Below are positions 25,687 through 34,793 of a stretch of 64,000 nucleotides of DNA, one piece after another; position 1 is the stretch's first letter, and every line of letters begins with the position of its first letter. The notes beneath the pieces were generated by a model, which had not been told where the DNA came from, ran no database searches, and saw only the letters and a list, made by a program, of their open reading frames with translations. Position numbers and translations under genes: made by a program. Origin of the DNA: Microbacterium oleivorans (GTDB lineage: Bacteria > Actinomycetota > Actinomycetes > Actinomycetales > Microbacteriaceae); NCBI RefSeq assembly GCF_023715745.1, contig NZ_JAMBOV010000001.1, positions 62,001-126,000 of the forward strand, given 5' to 3'.

Positions 25687-28161
25687 ATGTACCATCCGCT
25701 CGACTCAGGCTGGACGCTGACGCTGCTCCGCGGCGATCGCCCGGAGCACTGTGCCGCCGTCGACGGCGGAATCCCGGCTACGGTGCCGGGCGTCGTGCAC
25801 ACCGACCTCATGGCGGCCGGATTGCTCGGCGATCCCTTCATCGGCGACCAGGAAGCCGAGCTCGCCTGGATCGGACTGTCGGATTGGCGATATCGCTCGG
25901 AGTTCACGTGGACGCCGTCGGCTGACGACTCGCGTGCAGACCTCGTCGTCGGAGGACTCGACACGGTGGCGACGGTGCGGGTGAACGGCCAGGTGGTACT
26001 CGAGACGGCGAATCAGCATCGCAGCCACCGGGTCGACCTGGCCGGCGTGCTCCGCGGAGGCCGCAACGACATCGAGGTCGACTTCCGCTCTCCGGTGGAG
26101 TGGGCACGGGAACGCGAGGCGGTGCTCGGCGCGCGGCCGCACGCCTACGTCCACCCGTTCAACGCGATCCGCAAGAGTGCCTGCAACTTCGGGTGGGATT
26201 GGGGTCCGGACTTTGCCACCTCCGGCGTCTGGCGCCCTGTGGGCATCGAGGAGTGGTCCGGCGTGCGCATAGCGTCGATCCGTCCCGTGGTCGATCTCGT
26301 CGACGGGGTCCCGCACGTGGACGTGCACGTCGACCTCGAGTGGCAGGACGACGACACCCGCGAGGAAGTCCCGGTCGTCGTGTCGGTGGCGGGAGCGGTC
26401 GCGCATTCGACGGCGCGCCGTGACCACCCGCTCGTCGTCTCGCTCGATGTCCCCGGGGCGGAGCCATGGTGGCCGCGCGGCTACGGCGACGCGAACCTCT
26501 ACGAGCTGGTGGTCACGGTCGACGGAGGCGGCGAGGATCACACCCGTTCGTCGCGCTCCATCGGCTTCCGCAGCGTCGATGTGGACCTCGCGCCCGACCA
26601 GGACGGGAGCCCCTTCACCGTTCGCGTGAACGGTCGCGACGTCTACGTCCATGGCGCGAACTGGATCCCCGACGACGTCTTCGTCACCCGCATCACCCCG
26701 GAGAGTCTGGCCGAATCGATCGCCGACGCCACAGACGCGGGCGTGAACCTCCTCCGTGTCTGGGGCGGCGGGCTCTACGAGAGCGACGACTTCTACGACA
26801 TCTGCGACCGCGAAGGCGTGCTGGTCTGGCAGGACTTCCTCCTCGCCTGCGCCGCGTACTCGGAGGATGCCGAGCTCTGGGATGAGTTCGAGGCTGAGGC
26901 CCGCGAGGCGGTCACCCGACTGACCAGTCACCCGAGCCTGATCATCTGGAACGGCGGCAACGAGAACATCTGGGGCTACGTGGACTGGAAGTGGCGTCCG
27001 CGGCTGGGCGGGCGCACGTGGGGCGAGGGCTACTACACCGACCTCTTCCCCCGCATCGTGGCCGAGCTGGCACCGACGACCTTCTACTCGGAGGGCAGTC
27101 CGTTCTCGTTCAGCCGCTACGCGCACCCCAACGACGCCGCGCACGGGACCATGCACATCTGGGACGTGTGGAACGCCCGCGACTACGACGCCTACCGCAC
27201 CCACCGCCCCCGCTTCGTGTCCGAGTTCGGGTACCAGGGGCCGCCGGCGTTCTCGACGCTCGAGAGCGTCGTGCGAGACGAACCGCGCAGCGCGTTCGGC
27301 GCCGAGATGCTCGCACATCAGAAGGCTGATCAGGGGAACGTCAAGCTCGAGCGCGGACTCGGGTCGCATCTGCCGGAGCCCAGGGACTACGACGACTGGC
27401 ACTGGACGATGCAGCTGAATCAGGCTCGGGCCGTCGCGTTCGGCATCGAGTGGTTCCGCTCGCTGTTCCCGCTGAACCGCGGATGGATCATGTGGCAGCT
27501 CAACGACTGCTGGCCCGTGGTGTCCTGGGCAGCCGTCGACGGGCACCGCCATCGCAAGCCGCTCTGGTACGAGTTGCGGCGCGTGTCGGCGCCGCGGCTG
27601 CTGACCGTCCAGCCCTCGCTGGCGGGTGAAGGGCTGCGGGTGGTCCTTCACAACGACGCCGATGAGGCTGCCGCCGGCACGCTCGAGCTGCGCCGGGAGA
27701 CCCTCGACGGGACGGTGCTCGAGACCTCGAGCGTCGACCTCGTCGTGGACGCTCGGTCCGCAGGATCCGTCGCCGTCGACCCGCTGCTCGCGACTCCAGA
27801 GAACCCTGCAAAGGAGGTGCTTGTGGCCCGTTCCTCGACCGGCGAGCGCGCGCTCTGGTTCTTCGCGGACGACACCGCGCTCGATCTGGACCTCGCGCTC
27901 GACGCTCGGGCTCGCGCCGTCCCGGGCGGTTACGAGGTGGCCGTCACGGCCAGGGAGGTCACGAAGGACATCACCCTCCTCGTCGACCGAGTGGATGCCT
28001 CAGCCCGAGTCGACTCGAGCATGGTCACCCTCTTTGCGGGCGAGGAGCACGTGTTCCGCGTGACGGCCCCCGAGGGCCTGGACCCCGAGGCCTTCGTCGG
28101 AGACCGAGTGCTGCGCTCGGCCAACGATCTCGTGGTGCGCGCACGCACGGCTGCGGCATGA
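25687..28161 (+). CDS. GH2 beta-mannosidase
   Basis: An 824-residue intracellular exo-glycosidase of GH2 that releases mannose from the non-reducing end of beta-mannosides. The N-terminal sugar-binding and Ig-like domains (1-300) precede a TIM barrel. The acid/base Glu426 is in WNGGNENIWGY and the nucleophile Glu513 is in FVSEFGYQG, both in the mannosidase-type context. No signal peptide is seen. ATG 25687 has GAGAGGAC upstream, and the open frame extending to 25531 is probably untranslated. It is coupled to the nucleoside hydrolase gene by ATGA. Confidence 0.92.
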   Translation: MYHPLDSGWTLTLLRGDRPEHCAAVDGGIPATVPGVVHTDLMAAGLLGDPFIGDQEAELAWIGLSDWRYRSEFTWTPSADDSRADLVVGGLDTVATVRVNGQVVLETANQHRSHRVDLAGVLRGGRNDIEVDFRSPVEWAREREAVLGARPHAYVHPFNAIRKSACNFGWDWGPDFATSGVWRPVGIEEWSGVRIASIRPVVDLVDGVPHVDVHVDLEWQDDDTREEVPVVVSVAGAVAHSTARRDHPLVVSLDVPGAEPWWPRGYGDANLYELVVTVDGGGEDHTRSSRSIGFRSVDVDLAPDQDGSPFTVRVNGRDVYVHGANWIPDDVFVTRITPESLAESIADATDAGVNLLRVWGGGLYESDDFYDICDREGVLVWQDFLLACAAYSEDAELWDEFEAEAREAVTRLTSHPSLIIWNGGNENIWGYVDWKWRPRLGGRTWGEGYYTDLFPRIVAELAPTTFYSEGSPFSFSRYAHPNDAAHGTMHIWDVWNARDYDAYRTHRPRFVSEFGYQGPPAFSTLESVVRDEPRSAFGAEMLAHQKADQGNVKLERGLGSHLPEPRDYDDWHWTMQLNQARAVAFGIEWFRSLFPLNRGWIMWQLNDCWPVVSWAAVDGHRHRKPLWYELRRVSAPRLLTVQPSLAGEGLRVVLHNDADEAAAGTLELRRETLDGTVLETSSVDLVVDARSAGSVAVDPLLATPENPAKEVLVARSSTGERALWFFADDTALDLDLALDARARAVPGGYEVAVTAREVTKDITLLVDRVDASARVDSSMVTLFAGEEHVFRVTAPEGLDPEAFVGDRVLRSANDLVVRARTAAA

Positions 28162-29063
28162 GCGCGGGGAGCGATGAACCGACCACGCCTCGGAAGAGGG
28201 TCGTCATCAGCACGGATGCGGCGAATGAGGCAGACGACCAGTTCGCGATCGTCCACGCGCTGCTGTCGCCGGTGCTCGACGTCGTCGGTGTCGCGCCGGC
28301 GCACTTCGGGCGACCCGGGTCCCTGCAGGCGAGCCGAACCGAGGTCGACCGGCTGCTCACGCTCCTCGGGCGCGACGACGTCGTGGTCGCCGACGGCGCG
28401 GAGCACGCGCTCGTCGACGAGTCGACGGCGCACGAGTCCGCGGCATCCGCTCTGCTGCGCGAGGCGAGCGTCGCCGGCCCCCTGACGGTGTGCGTGCTCG
28501 GTCCGTTGACGGACGTCGCCTCCGCGATCCTCGCCGACCCGGAGTTCGCCGCGCGCGAGGTGACCGTCGTGTGGATCGGCGGTCCGCCCTACGACGGCGT
28601 GGAGGCCGTGTACGGCCCGGAGTTCAACCTGATCAACGACGTGGCCGCCGCGAACGTCGTCTTCGGGTCAGGGGTCGAACTCTGGCAGGTGCCGATGCCG
28701 GTCTACACGCACGTCGGCGTTGGTCAGGCCGAACTCGACCGCCGGGTAGGCCCTCAGGGTGAGCTGGGCGCGTACCTCGCCGAGACCGTGCGACGGTACA
28801 ACGTCGGCCGCGCGGCGGACTTCCGCTCACTCGGCGACTCTCCGGCGATCTCGGTCACGTTGAACCCCTTCGGCGCGGTGTGGCGGCGGCGTCCTCGCAC
28901 GCGCTTCACTGCCGACGCAGAGATGACGCCGGCGACGGAGCAGGACCACGGACCCGACGTCCGTGTCTGTGAGAGCGTCGACACGAGGTACCTGATCGAG
29001 GACTTCTTCGCCAAACTCGCCTCGTTCGCGGAGGGCAGGGCTGAGCGCGCGGCCTCCGCCTGA
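28158..29063 (+). CDS. nucleoside hydrolase-like protein
   Basis: A 301-residue protein of the IunH superfamily, which splits the N-glycosidic bond of ribonucleosides. The calcium-binding start is STDAANEADDQ (residues 19-28). That keeps Asp20, Asp26 and Asp27 but departs from the usual DTDPGIDD. The central segment FNLINDVAAANVVF holds the second conserved Asn/Asp set. The divergent metal motif and the mannosidase neighbour mean that a different N- or O-glycoside could be the substrate. It overlaps the mannosidase stop. Confidence 0.75.
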   Translation: MSAGSDEPTTPRKRVVISTDAANEADDQFAIVHALLSPVLDVVGVAPAHFGRPGSLQASRTEVDRLLTLLGRDDVVVADGAEHALVDESTAHESAASALLREASVAGPLTVCVLGPLTDVASAILADPEFAAREVTVVWIGGPPYDGVEAVYGPEFNLINDVAAANVVFGSGVELWQVPMPVYTHVGVGQAELDRRVGPQGELGAYLAETVRRYNVGRAADFRSLGDSPAISVTLNPFGAVWRRRPRTRFTADAEMTPATEQDHGPDVRVCESVDTRYLIEDFFAKLASFAEGRAERAASA

Positions 29064-29064
29064 A

Positions 29065-29517
29065 TCACTCGGTGTCGGTTTTCGGCCACACGTAGGGCAG
29101 GTCGTCGGGATCGTCGAAGCCCTGCGCGCGGTAGTACTCGAGGTCTTTGCGCAGCAGGTTGGACCGGTGCGAGCGGTGGACGTCCTCGCGGCCGAACCAT
29201 CCCGGCATCCGCACAGTCCCGGACCGGTACTCGGCCCCGTCCTCGGGAATCTCGTCGAGGGTGGCGAGTGTGGACTGACGCGTCGTGTCGGCGAAGCCGC
29301 GGCGCACCCACTCGTCGACCGTGAGGTCCTGGTAGACCATGAGCGCGGCGCGGTGGCCGCGCCACATCGCGACCGCAGGGTGGTGGCGCCAGCCGTAGTC
29401 CGGAATGGTCAGCGCCCGCATCACCTGCAAGGTCTCGACGCGCTGCTTGCCGAGGCGCTTCGTATCGAGCGCGGCCATGCCGCGGGCGAGGTCGGCATAG
29501 GGGACGAAGGTCTGCAC
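29065..29517 (-). CDS. MSMEG_6728-family protein (pyrimidine dimer glycosylase-like)
   Basis: A 150-residue protein matching the small actinobacterial family related to the T4 endonuclease V-type (Pyr_excise) fold. It has LDTKRLGKQRVETLQVMRAL near the N-terminus (here residues 17-36, key KRLGKQR) and YGWRHHPAVAMWRGH in the middle. It may act in DNA repair, but no activity can be proven from the sequence. The start is GTG 29517, two bases beyond the preceding stop. Confidence 0.65.
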   Translation of the reverse strand: MQTFVPYADLARGMAALDTKRLGKQRVETLQVMRALTIPDYGWRHHPAVAMWRGHRAALMVYQDLTVDEWVRRGFADTTRQSTLATLDEIPEDGAEYRSGTVRMPGWFGREDVHRSHRSNLLRKDLEYYRAQGFDDPDDLPYVWPKTDTE

Positions 29518-29518
29518 G

Positions 29519-29893
29519 TCAGCGCACCTTCCGGATGCGGATGGGACCCTTCGCGGTCGACGGGTCGACGACCTGCCCGCGCTGCGTGATCTCGACCTCC
29601 CCCGCCGCGACCAGACGCCTTGCCGCCCGACGGGCGGGTTCCATGAGGTCGCGCCAGTCCTCGCCGCCGACCGCCTTGGCGGCTTCGGACGGGCAGATGG
29701 TCGCCGACGCCGCCCGCGCGTCCAGCAGCTCGACGATCGTGCGCGTGAGCTTCTCGTCGACGGGACGGATGCCGCGCTTCCGGCACGCGTCGGAGCAGTA
29801 CTTCACCTCATCCCAGTTCTTCTCCCACTTCTTGCGCCACTGGATCTCGCGCCCGCACGAGGCGCAGGTCTTGGGTGCCGGGGTGGAAGCCAT
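29519..29893 (-). CDS. DUF2256/DUF3253 fusion protein
   Basis: A 124-residue soluble protein. The N-terminus has a zinc-ribbon-like pattern with Cys10, Cys13, Cys33 and Cys37 (CASC and CSDAC), typical of DUF2256. Residues 50-110 form a winged-helix-like DUF3253 domain with EAAKAVGGEDWRDLM. It is followed closely by the MSMEG_6728-like gene and DUF2256 genes often neighbour photolyase-type repair genes, so a DNA-related role is possible. Confidence 0.7.
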   Translation of the reverse strand: MASTPAPKTCASCGREIQWRKKWEKNWDEVKYCSDACRKRGIRPVDEKLTRTIVELLDARAASATICPSEAAKAVGGEDWRDLMEPARRAARRLVAAGEVEITQRGQVVDPSTAKGPIRIRKVR

Positions 29894-29948
29894 GCCGCGA
29901 CGCTACGTCGAAGAGCCGACACGGGCGAAGGGGTTGCGCGTCCGCGGC

Positions 29949-31229
29949 CTATTTGGTGATCGTGATGGTGATGCGCGCGGTGGGCTGGGTGGTCACACCG
30001 GAGTCAGCGTCGTACTTGGTCGTCGAGACTCGATACGTGCGTGTGCCCTGCGTCTCAGACGGTACGCCGCTGATGACTCCGGTTTCGGGGTTGAGCCGAA
30101 GCCCCTTCGGAAGCGCAGGCGTGACCGTATACCACTGGAGGTCCCATCCGTACCTGAACACAGGGCGCGTGGAGACGAAGGACTTGCCTTTCCTTGCAGC
30201 GAGTGTTGGATCGGGATACACGAGCTGCGGTGTCGCACCGAAGGTGACGACGGACCCCCTCGCTGCGAAATAGAGGCGGCGGCCGTCCGGCGACTCGGTC
30301 AGGGAGGTGATGGATGCCGTGTCTTCGATCGCCTTCCGGAAGCGTCGAGCCTCCGTATCCCAAACGATCAACCTGTTCTGCAGGCCGATGTACAGCTTCT
30401 TGCCGTCGCGCGAGAGCGCGACGCTCTGGTGCTCATGAGGGATGGGCACTCGGGTCGGGCGTGCCGAACCGGACTGAGGAACGATGTAGATCGCGTGGTT
30501 GCTTATGGCGTAGACCGTCCGGCTGTCTGGAGATACCAGAACCCGCTCCAGCCAATCCGGCTGACGAGCACTGGTCGGGACCCACATCGTGCCGGACTGC
30601 GTGCGGGACTCGGTGCTGATGGAGATGACCGCATCCTGCTGCGCTTCGGCTGCGTACACGAAGCGACCGTCCGGCGACAGCGTAAGGTCTTCGATAAGAC
30701 CTCGATATTCGATTCGCGCGGAGACCCTCCCTGACCTCGCGTCCACGATGAGGATGTGGTTGAGGTCGGCGATGTACAGCGTCCTTCCGTCGCGGGAGAT
30801 CACGAGATGGTCGCAGAGTTCGCCTACCACGAAGGTTCGGATGCTGCGAAGAGTCCGGGTGTCGAACTCGGTGACGTTGCATGCCCGCGTCTTCTTGGAT
30901 CCCGGGTGGACGGTGAAGACCGAAGTCCCCTTCGGGTGGACGGCGATGTCCCAGATGTCCGTCGCGGCTGTCCTCTGCTTGGCGATTTGGCCGCTCACGG
31001 TGTCGATGACGGTCAACACGTCAACACCGGCTCCCCGCGAGCGGCCGACGAGGACGTTTCCGGATGAGGACGCCTCGATCTCCGTGAGGCGGTCGCTCAC
31101 GTGAAGGAAGTGCGCGTCGGCAGCTTTCAGCGCCGGACTCGCCTCCGCGTTCACCGTGGGTATGAGACTCACTGCGAGTGCTATGCCCGCGATACCCGTC
31201 AATGTGCGGCGCCACAGCGTCGTGCGCAT
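29949..31229 (-). CDS. secreted beta-propeller protein with C-terminal Ig-like domain
   Basis: A 426-residue exported protein. A signal peptide (1-31, ending NAEA) is followed by about seven YVTN/WD-like blades with the recurring SPDGR or SRDGK turn (e.g. ISRDGRTLYIADLNH, LSPDGRFVYAAEAQQ). The last 90 residues look like a putative Ig domain (LPKGLRLNPETGVISGVP). The coding sequence is visibly poorer in GC and in preferred codons than its neighbours, which may mean recent acquisition. The start is ATG 31229 after GAGGGGG. The ligand is unknown. Confidence 0.75.
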   Translation of the reverse strand: MRTTLWRRTLTGIAGIALAVSLIPTVNAEASPALKAADAHFLHVSDRLTEIEASSSGNVLVGRSRGAGVDVLTVIDTVSGQIAKQRTAATDIWDIAVHPKGTSVFTVHPGSKKTRACNVTEFDTRTLRSIRTFVVGELCDHLVISRDGRTLYIADLNHILIVDARSGRVSARIEYRGLIEDLTLSPDGRFVYAAEAQQDAVISISTESRTQSGTMWVPTSARQPDWLERVLVSPDSRTVYAISNHAIYIVPQSGSARPTRVPIPHEHQSVALSRDGKKLYIGLQNRLIVWDTEARRFRKAIEDTASITSLTESPDGRRLYFAARGSVVTFGATPQLVYPDPTLAARKGKSFVSTRPVFRYGWDLQWYTVTPALPKGLRLNPETGVISGVPSETQGTRTYRVSTTKYDADSGVTTQPTARITITITK

Positions 31230-31276
31230 GGAATGCCCCCTCTTCGGGCACAGCGTATCGCCCTCCGTCGCTGGCG

Positions 31277-32074
31277 TCACACCTCCGGCTGACAGCGCGG
31301 ACACCACCAGGTGCGCCGGCGCTCGGGGTCGTTCGCCACCTCCTCCCGCACGAGGATCCGGGTGCCGCAGCGCAGGCACGGCCGCCCGGCGCGGCCGACG
31401 ACCCAACGGGACTCCCCCTTGCGGGTCGAGCCGGTGGTCACCTGGTACATCCCCGGCACGGTCGCCGAGATCTGCAGCATCCGCGCCGCCCTCTCGACGA
31501 GCGGAGCGAGATCCACCGACCCGATGGGTGCGAACGGATGCGCGCCGGAGAGGAACGCGGTCTCGTTCACCCAGAGGTTGCCGAGTCCCGCCATGTTTCG
31601 CTGGTCGAGCAGCGCCGCCACGACCGTCCGCTCGGGCCGAGACGACAGCCGGCGCACCGCCTCGTCGGCATCCCAGTCGTCCCGCAGCGGATCAGGACCG
31701 AGATACCCGAGCAGCGCACCCTCGTCCGCCGTCGCGACGAGCTCGACCACGGGCAGGCCGATCCCCCACAGCGTCGACCCGTCGTCGAGTCGCATCCGCA
31801 CGCGCACCCGGTGCTCCTCGCGCGATGGGATGCGGCGACCCGGCCGCGTGACCGTCCAGCTCCCCTGCATCCGCAGGTGCGTGTGAAGCGTCTGCCCGGT
31901 GGCGAAGCGGGTCAGCAGGTGCTTTCCGTGCGTGTCGTAGGACGTGATCCGCGCACCGGCGAGCGGCGTCCCCGCCGCACCCCCCGATCGCAGCTCACCT
32001 GCGGTGATCGAGTGCCCGACGGATGCCGCGGCCAGCCGCTGCCGCAACCGGAACACGCTGTCGCCTTCCGGCAT
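31277..32074 (-). CDS. Nei/Fpg-family DNA glycosylase
   Basis: A 265-residue base-excision-repair enzyme that removes oxidised pyrimidines or purines and nicks the backbone. The mature N-terminus MPEGD supplies the catalytic Pro2 and Glu3. LLDQRNMAGLGNLWVNE is the helix-two-turn-helix, and the C-terminus ends in a zinc finger (CLRCGTRI, then WWCPRCQ). ATG 32074 is fixed by that N-terminus. It resembles mycobacterial Nei2. Confidence 0.9.
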   Translation of the reverse strand: MPEGDSVFRLRQRLAAASVGHSITAGELRSGGAAGTPLAGARITSYDTHGKHLLTRFATGQTLHTHLRMQGSWTVTRPGRRIPSREEHRVRVRMRLDDGSTLWGIGLPVVELVATADEGALLGYLGPDPLRDDWDADEAVRRLSSRPERTVVAALLDQRNMAGLGNLWVNETAFLSGAHPFAPIGSVDLAPLVERAARMLQISATVPGMYQVTTGSTRKGESRWVVGRAGRPCLRCGTRILVREEVANDPERRRTWWCPRCQPEV

Positions 32075-32150
32075 CCGCCCACCTCCGTCGGACGACCGTA
32101 GCGGGGTCCGCTGCCGTCCGTCGACGGCTTGCGGACCCCGCGGGCCCGGG

Positions 32151-33845
32151 TCAGCGCGCCACGCGCAGCCAGACCGTGGTCGCCCCGGGCAGCCGGTCGT
32201 CGGAGAGCTCGGCACTCGCCAGCAACACCTCGCCCGCCGGCAACTCAGCCGGTTCGTCGCCGAAGTTCGTGACGACAGTCCAGCCGTTCGGCCGCGTGAA
32301 GGCGAGGACGTCGTCGCTTCCGGTGTCGAGCCACGTCAGCGCCTCGGCCGTCTGCAGCTCGTGCCGGAGCTCCAGCGCCCGGCGGTACAGGTTCAGGGTC
32401 GACGTCGGGTCCTCGTCCTGCGCCTCGACGGACAGCGCGCCGAACCACTCCGGCTGCGGCAGATGCGAGCCACCCGAGCCGAACCCGAACGACGGACCGG
32501 ACTCCGTCCAGGGGATCGGCACCCGGCATCCGTCGCGACCGATGTCCTCACCGGGGCTGCGGAAGAAGGTCGGATCCTGCCGCTCAGCCTCGGGGATGTC
32601 CGCGACCTCCTGCAGCCCGAGCTCCTCACCCTGGTAGACGTAGGCCGAGCCCGGGAGTCCCAGCACGAACGTGCTCGCCGCGCGCGCACATCGCAGACCG
32701 GCCTCGGCGTCGAGCGCCGGTTCGGCGCCGCCCGAGAGCAACCACTCGTTGCCGTGCTTGCGCGACGGGCGGCCCGAGGCATCCCGCTCCGGATGCGGCA
32801 GCCCGTACCGCGTGGCGTGCCGGACGACGTCGTGGTTCGAGAGGACCCACGTCGTCGACGACCCCGACGAGGCGGCGAGCGCGAGGTTGTCGGCGACGAT
32901 GCGCCGGAACTGGCCGGCGTCGAAGTCGGCCTCGAGCAGGTCGAAGTTGAACGCCTGGCCCAGGCTCTCGGCGCTCGCGTACAGCGGGATGCGCGACGGA
33001 GCGACCCACGCCTCGGCGACGGCGGTGCGCGGCGGGTCATAGGAGTTGAAGACCGCTCGCCACTCGGCGTACACCTCGTGCACGTCGTCACGGTCGATCA
33101 TCGGATGCTGCCCGTCCTGCGGCATCGCGTCGAGCTCCGCCTGCGTCGGCAGGTCCTCGGGCAGGTCCTTCGTCAGCATGTGCGCCACGTCGATGCGGAA
33201 CCCGTCGACGCCCCGGTCGGACCAGAAGCGCAGCGTCCGCACGAAGTCGGCACGCACCTCCGGGTTCGACCAGTCGAGGTCGGGCTGCTCGACGGCGAAG
33301 TTGTGGAAGTACCACTGGCCGTCGCCCACGGGCTCCCAGGCCGGTCCGCCGAACACGGACTGCCAGTCGGCGGGCGGCTCCTCGCCGTTCTCGCCCTTCC
33401 CGTCGCGGAAGATGTAGCGCGCCCGGGCTGCCGATCCGCGCTCCGACGCGAGCGCCTCCTGGAACCACGCGTGCTGGTCGGACGTGTGGTTCGGCACGAT
33501 GTCGATGACGACCTTGATCCCCACCTCGTGCAGCGCGGCGATCAACACGTCCGCGTCGTCGAGCGTGCCCAGGCGCGGGTCGACGTCACGGTAGTCCGCC
33601 ACGTCGTAGCCGCCGTCGGCGAGCTCGGACGGGTAGAACGGGCTCATCCAGATGGCGTCGACACCGAGGTCCTTCAGGTAGGGCACACGGGAGCGGATGC
33701 CGCGCAGGTCGCCGATGCCGTCGCCGTCGGCATCCGCGAAGCTGCGGGGGTACACCTGGTACACGACCGCCTGCCGCCACCATTCGGGCAGTTCGGCGTC
33801 GGTCAGATCGGTGGTCTCGGGCGCGGTCTGCACGTCGGAGGTCAC
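32151..33845 (-). CDS. GH13 alpha-glucosidase
   Basis: A 564-residue cytoplasmic alpha-glucosidase of GH13 that hydrolyses malto- or isomalto-oligosaccharides. The four conserved regions are visible: DIVPNHTS, GFRIDVAHM with nucleophile Asp219, VAEAW with acid/base Glu278, and SNHDVVRH. The start is GTG 33845 with AAAGGA upstream. It is the last gene of a maltose-type ABC operon and 27 bases after the inner permease gene, so it likely degrades the imported sugar. Confidence 0.92.
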   Translation of the reverse strand: MTSDVQTAPETTDLTDAELPEWWRQAVVYQVYPRSFADADGDGIGDLRGIRSRVPYLKDLGVDAIWMSPFYPSELADGGYDVADYRDVDPRLGTLDDADVLIAALHEVGIKVVIDIVPNHTSDQHAWFQEALASERGSAARARYIFRDGKGENGEEPPADWQSVFGGPAWEPVGDGQWYFHNFAVEQPDLDWSNPEVRADFVRTLRFWSDRGVDGFRIDVAHMLTKDLPEDLPTQAELDAMPQDGQHPMIDRDDVHEVYAEWRAVFNSYDPPRTAVAEAWVAPSRIPLYASAESLGQAFNFDLLEADFDAGQFRRIVADNLALAASSGSSTTWVLSNHDVVRHATRYGLPHPERDASGRPSRKHGNEWLLSGGAEPALDAEAGLRCARAASTFVLGLPGSAYVYQGEELGLQEVADIPEAERQDPTFFRSPGEDIGRDGCRVPIPWTESGPSFGFGSGGSHLPQPEWFGALSVEAQDEDPTSTLNLYRRALELRHELQTAEALTWLDTGSDDVLAFTRPNGWTVVTNFGDEPAELPAGEVLLASAELSDDRLPGATTVWLRVAR

Positions 33846-33872
33846 GAGGGTCCTTTCGGGGTCGGTGGTCGA

Positions 33873-34793
33873 TCAGCCCTTGACGGCGCCCTGCGTCACG
33901 CCTTCCATCACCCAGCGCTGGGTGAAGAGGTAGGCGAGGATCGCGGGGGCCATGGCCATGAGGTACGACGCGAAGGCGACGTTGTAGTTGTTGCTGAACT
34001 GCGTCTGGAACAGGTTCTGCCGCACCGGCAGCGTCTGCATCGACGGGTCCGAGATGATGAGCGACGGCAGCATGAAGTCGTTCCAGGCGTAGAGGAAGGC
34101 GAAGATGCCCACCGTCGCGCTCATGGGGGCGAGCAGCGGGAAGATCAGCTTCCAGAACGTCTGCCAGGTCGTCGCTCCGTCGATGCGGGCGCTCTCCTCG
34201 AGCTCGAGCGGGATCGAGCGGAGGAACGCCGTGAACAGCAGCACGCTGAAGCTCAACTGGAACATGGTCGCCAGCAGGATGACGCCCACCGGGTTGTCGA
34301 GCCCCAGCCGGCCGGTCAGCTGGATCTGCGGCAGCGCCACCACCGGGAACGGGATGAACATCGCCGCGAGCAGGTAGAAGAACGAGTAGCGGAAGAGCTT
34401 GCGGTCCCAGTTGCGGACGATCGCGTACGACGCGAACGCGGCCAGGATGATCGTCGCGACCACCGTGCCCGCCGTCACGAAGAACGAGATGGCGGCGCCG
34501 ACGGGGAACTGCGTGAGGTTCCAGGCCTGCACGAACCCGTCGAAGCTGAACGGCGCGGGGAGCGAGAAGGCGTTGCCGTCGACGGCCTGCCCCGTCGTCT
34601 TGAGCGACATCGAGATGGTCACGTAGAGCGGCAGGAGCACGGTGACCGAGCAGAGGAAGAGGATGACGGTCCCCGACCAGTTGCGTCGTTCGGCGCCGGT
34701 CTTCCGGCGACGACGCGGTGGTTCGGTGGGGCGATCGGGGGCGGTGACGGCGTCGGCCTGTTCGAAGGCGAGCGCGGGCTGCGTGGTGGACAT
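33873..34793 (-). CDS. carbohydrate ABC permease (MalG-like)
   Basis: A 306-residue inner-membrane permease with six helices of the MalG type. The EAA loop is LEESARIDGATTWQTFWKLIF (key: ARIDGATTWQTF), followed by LIFPLLAPMSATV. A disordered N-terminus (1-35) with a PPRRRRK patch precedes helix 1. ATG 34793 overlaps the preceding permease stop by one base. No ATPase gene is in this operon, so a shared MsiK-type ATPase is expected. Confidence 0.9.
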   Translation of the reverse strand: MSTTQPALAFEQADAVTAPDRPTEPPRRRRKTGAERRNWSGTVILFLCSVTVLLPLYVTISMSLKTTGQAVDGNAFSLPAPFSFDGFVQAWNLTQFPVGAAISFFVTAGTVVATIILAAFASYAIVRNWDRKLFRYSFFYLLAAMFIPFPVVALPQIQLTGRLGLDNPVGVILLATMFQLSFSVLLFTAFLRSIPLELEESARIDGATTWQTFWKLIFPLLAPMSATVGIFAFLYAWNDFMLPSLIISDPSMQTLPVRQNLFQTQFSNNYNVAFASYLMAMAPAILAYLFTQRWVMEGVTQGAVKG

